Positions 63,643-64,000 of a stretch of 64,000 bases of DNA are shown here, in pieces. This DNA is from Bradymonas sp963697525 (GTDB taxonomy: Bacteria > Myxococcota_A > Bradymonadia > Bradymonadales > Bradymonadaceae). Under the pieces are notes generated by a model. That model did no database searches. It had not been told where the DNA came from and saw nothing but the letters and a program-made list of their open reading frames with translations. The DNA is taken from contig OY969087.1 of the NCBI GenBank assembly GCA_963697525.1, forward strand, positions 124,001 through 188,000, written 5' to 3'. The number at the start of each line of letters is the position of its first letter. Position 1 is the first letter of the stretch. Position numbers and translations under genes: made by a program.

Positions 63643-64000
63643 TTAACTACCCATCAGCATGGGGCGGTACTTTTTTGACCTTCCATAACTCTCTTCAATT
63701 ACCAAGCCGAGCTTGGAAAGGGAGGCGAGACGGTTGTTCCATGCGGTGCGACCAACCTTGTCGCTGTCGCTCGCCTCATCCATCAGTTCCCGTACATCGG
63801 TGGTTCCCAGCTTGCTCACGAGTTCGAAGGTGACCTTCTGCTTCGGGTCCAGCTCACCGAGCAGGTACGGCTTGGAAGGCGTTTCATCGGCGTCCAGCAA
63901 GCAGAGCATCAGAACGTCGTTCTGCGGTTTTAGGAGCACGGTCAACTCGTCCACCACCACCTCGTTGGCATTTGCCACTACAGGATAGCAGTTCAAAAAC
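63643..64000 (-). CDS. wHTH protein, 5' end beyond the window
   Basis: At least 117 residues. The C-terminal half is a winged-helix-like segment: ELVSKLGTTDVRELMDEASD, then DKVGRTAWNNRLASLSKLGL and VIEESYGRSKKYRPML. The frame is open through the window edge, so the true start lies outside. It is the first visible gene of the overlapping operon 61344-64000, and may regulate it or supply the sensing part. Confidence 0.6.
   Translation of the reverse strand, partial: FLNCYPVVANANEVVVDELTVLLKPQNDVLMLCLLDADETPSKPYLLGELDPKQKVTFELVSKLGTTDVRELMDEASDSDKVGRTAWNNRLASLSKLGLVIEESYGRSKKYRPMLMGS

Noticed and set aside
1..64000. CRISPR array
   Set aside because: No regularly spaced 20-40 bp repeats with unique spacers were found; the only tandem array (5132-5410) has no spacers.
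1..64000. tRNA or rRNA genes
   Set aside because: No cloverleaf or conserved rRNA segment was recognised by eye; not an exhaustive search.

Overview
The window is a GC-rich bacterial chromosome segment (roughly 60 % GC by eye). Large lipoproteins with Sel1 repeats, Cys-rich/DxNxDGxISPGEE lipoproteins and long tandem repeats suggest a Myxococcota/Bradymonadota-like (former deltaproteobacterial) host. That assignment is inference, because no rRNA or other phylogenetic marker is present.

Layout. 0-12 kb looks like host chromosome or older accessory DNA: a small operon (lipoprotein, P-loop kinase, Nudix-GNAT fusion, NTF2-like protein), a broken aminoglycoside-phosphotransferase remnant, a membrane-anchored NYN/PIN-like RNase, a repeat-rich intergenic zone with 61-bp tandem repeats, a tyrosine recombinase, and a three-gene secreted/lipoprotein operon. 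12-17.5 kb is an accessory edge: an XRE regulator with a palindromic operator, an AlpA-like protein, a ParB-like protein without ParA, a TIR-coiled-coil protein sitting between parB and a 58-bp copy of parB's own 3' end, and two small proteins (YodC-like and DUF6953-like).

17.5-46.4 kb, entirely on the minus strand apart from one small ORF, is a type 2 BREX (Pgl) system: pglW, pglX, then pglY-pglZ-brxD-brxHI as a tight overlapping operon. The system is split by other defence modules: a kinase-helicase plus PLD nuclease pair that fits Mokosh type I, an unrecognised pair (351-aa protein plus small membrane protein), and an AbiEi/AbiEii-like pair with a strong palindromic operator region. A four-helix-bundle gene bounded by 14-bp perfect terminal inverted repeats sits between pglX and pglW. 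pglW, pglZ and brxHI, and a DUF4268 gene outside the cluster, each carry one-base insertions that break the frame. Several fall in the same hexamer, so assembly error must be excluded before calling them pseudogenes.

46.4-55.5 kb runs rightward: a promoter with a long hairpin-containing leader, three plasmid/ICE-like genes (one DUF3825), then a series of defence-type genes (small protein, DUF4365-like nuclease, AlbA_2 protein, tyrosine/dual-specificity phosphatase, DUF4268). 55.5-60 kb (minus strand) holds the most interesting system: a translationally coupled operon for a bacterial ubiquitin-like pathway (YjzC-like small protein, multiubiquitin-type Ubl ending in GGG-RS, Prok-E2-like protein, JAB-E1 fusion, transglutaminase-fold cysteine peptidase), followed closely by a protein with an Rx4H HEPN-like motif. 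60-64 kb has an XRE-ImmA/IrrE regulator and an overlapping operon of a wHTH protein, a small unknown, a Cys-rich DUF4417-like protein and a GHKL-type ATPase, running off the window's right edge.

Overall the window reads as a layered defence island. Restriction-like exclusion (BREX), nucleases (Mokosh, DUF4365), TIR and AbiE toxins and a protein-conjugation system are stacked between regulators and mobile-element genes. No rRNA, tRNA or CRISPR array was seen.
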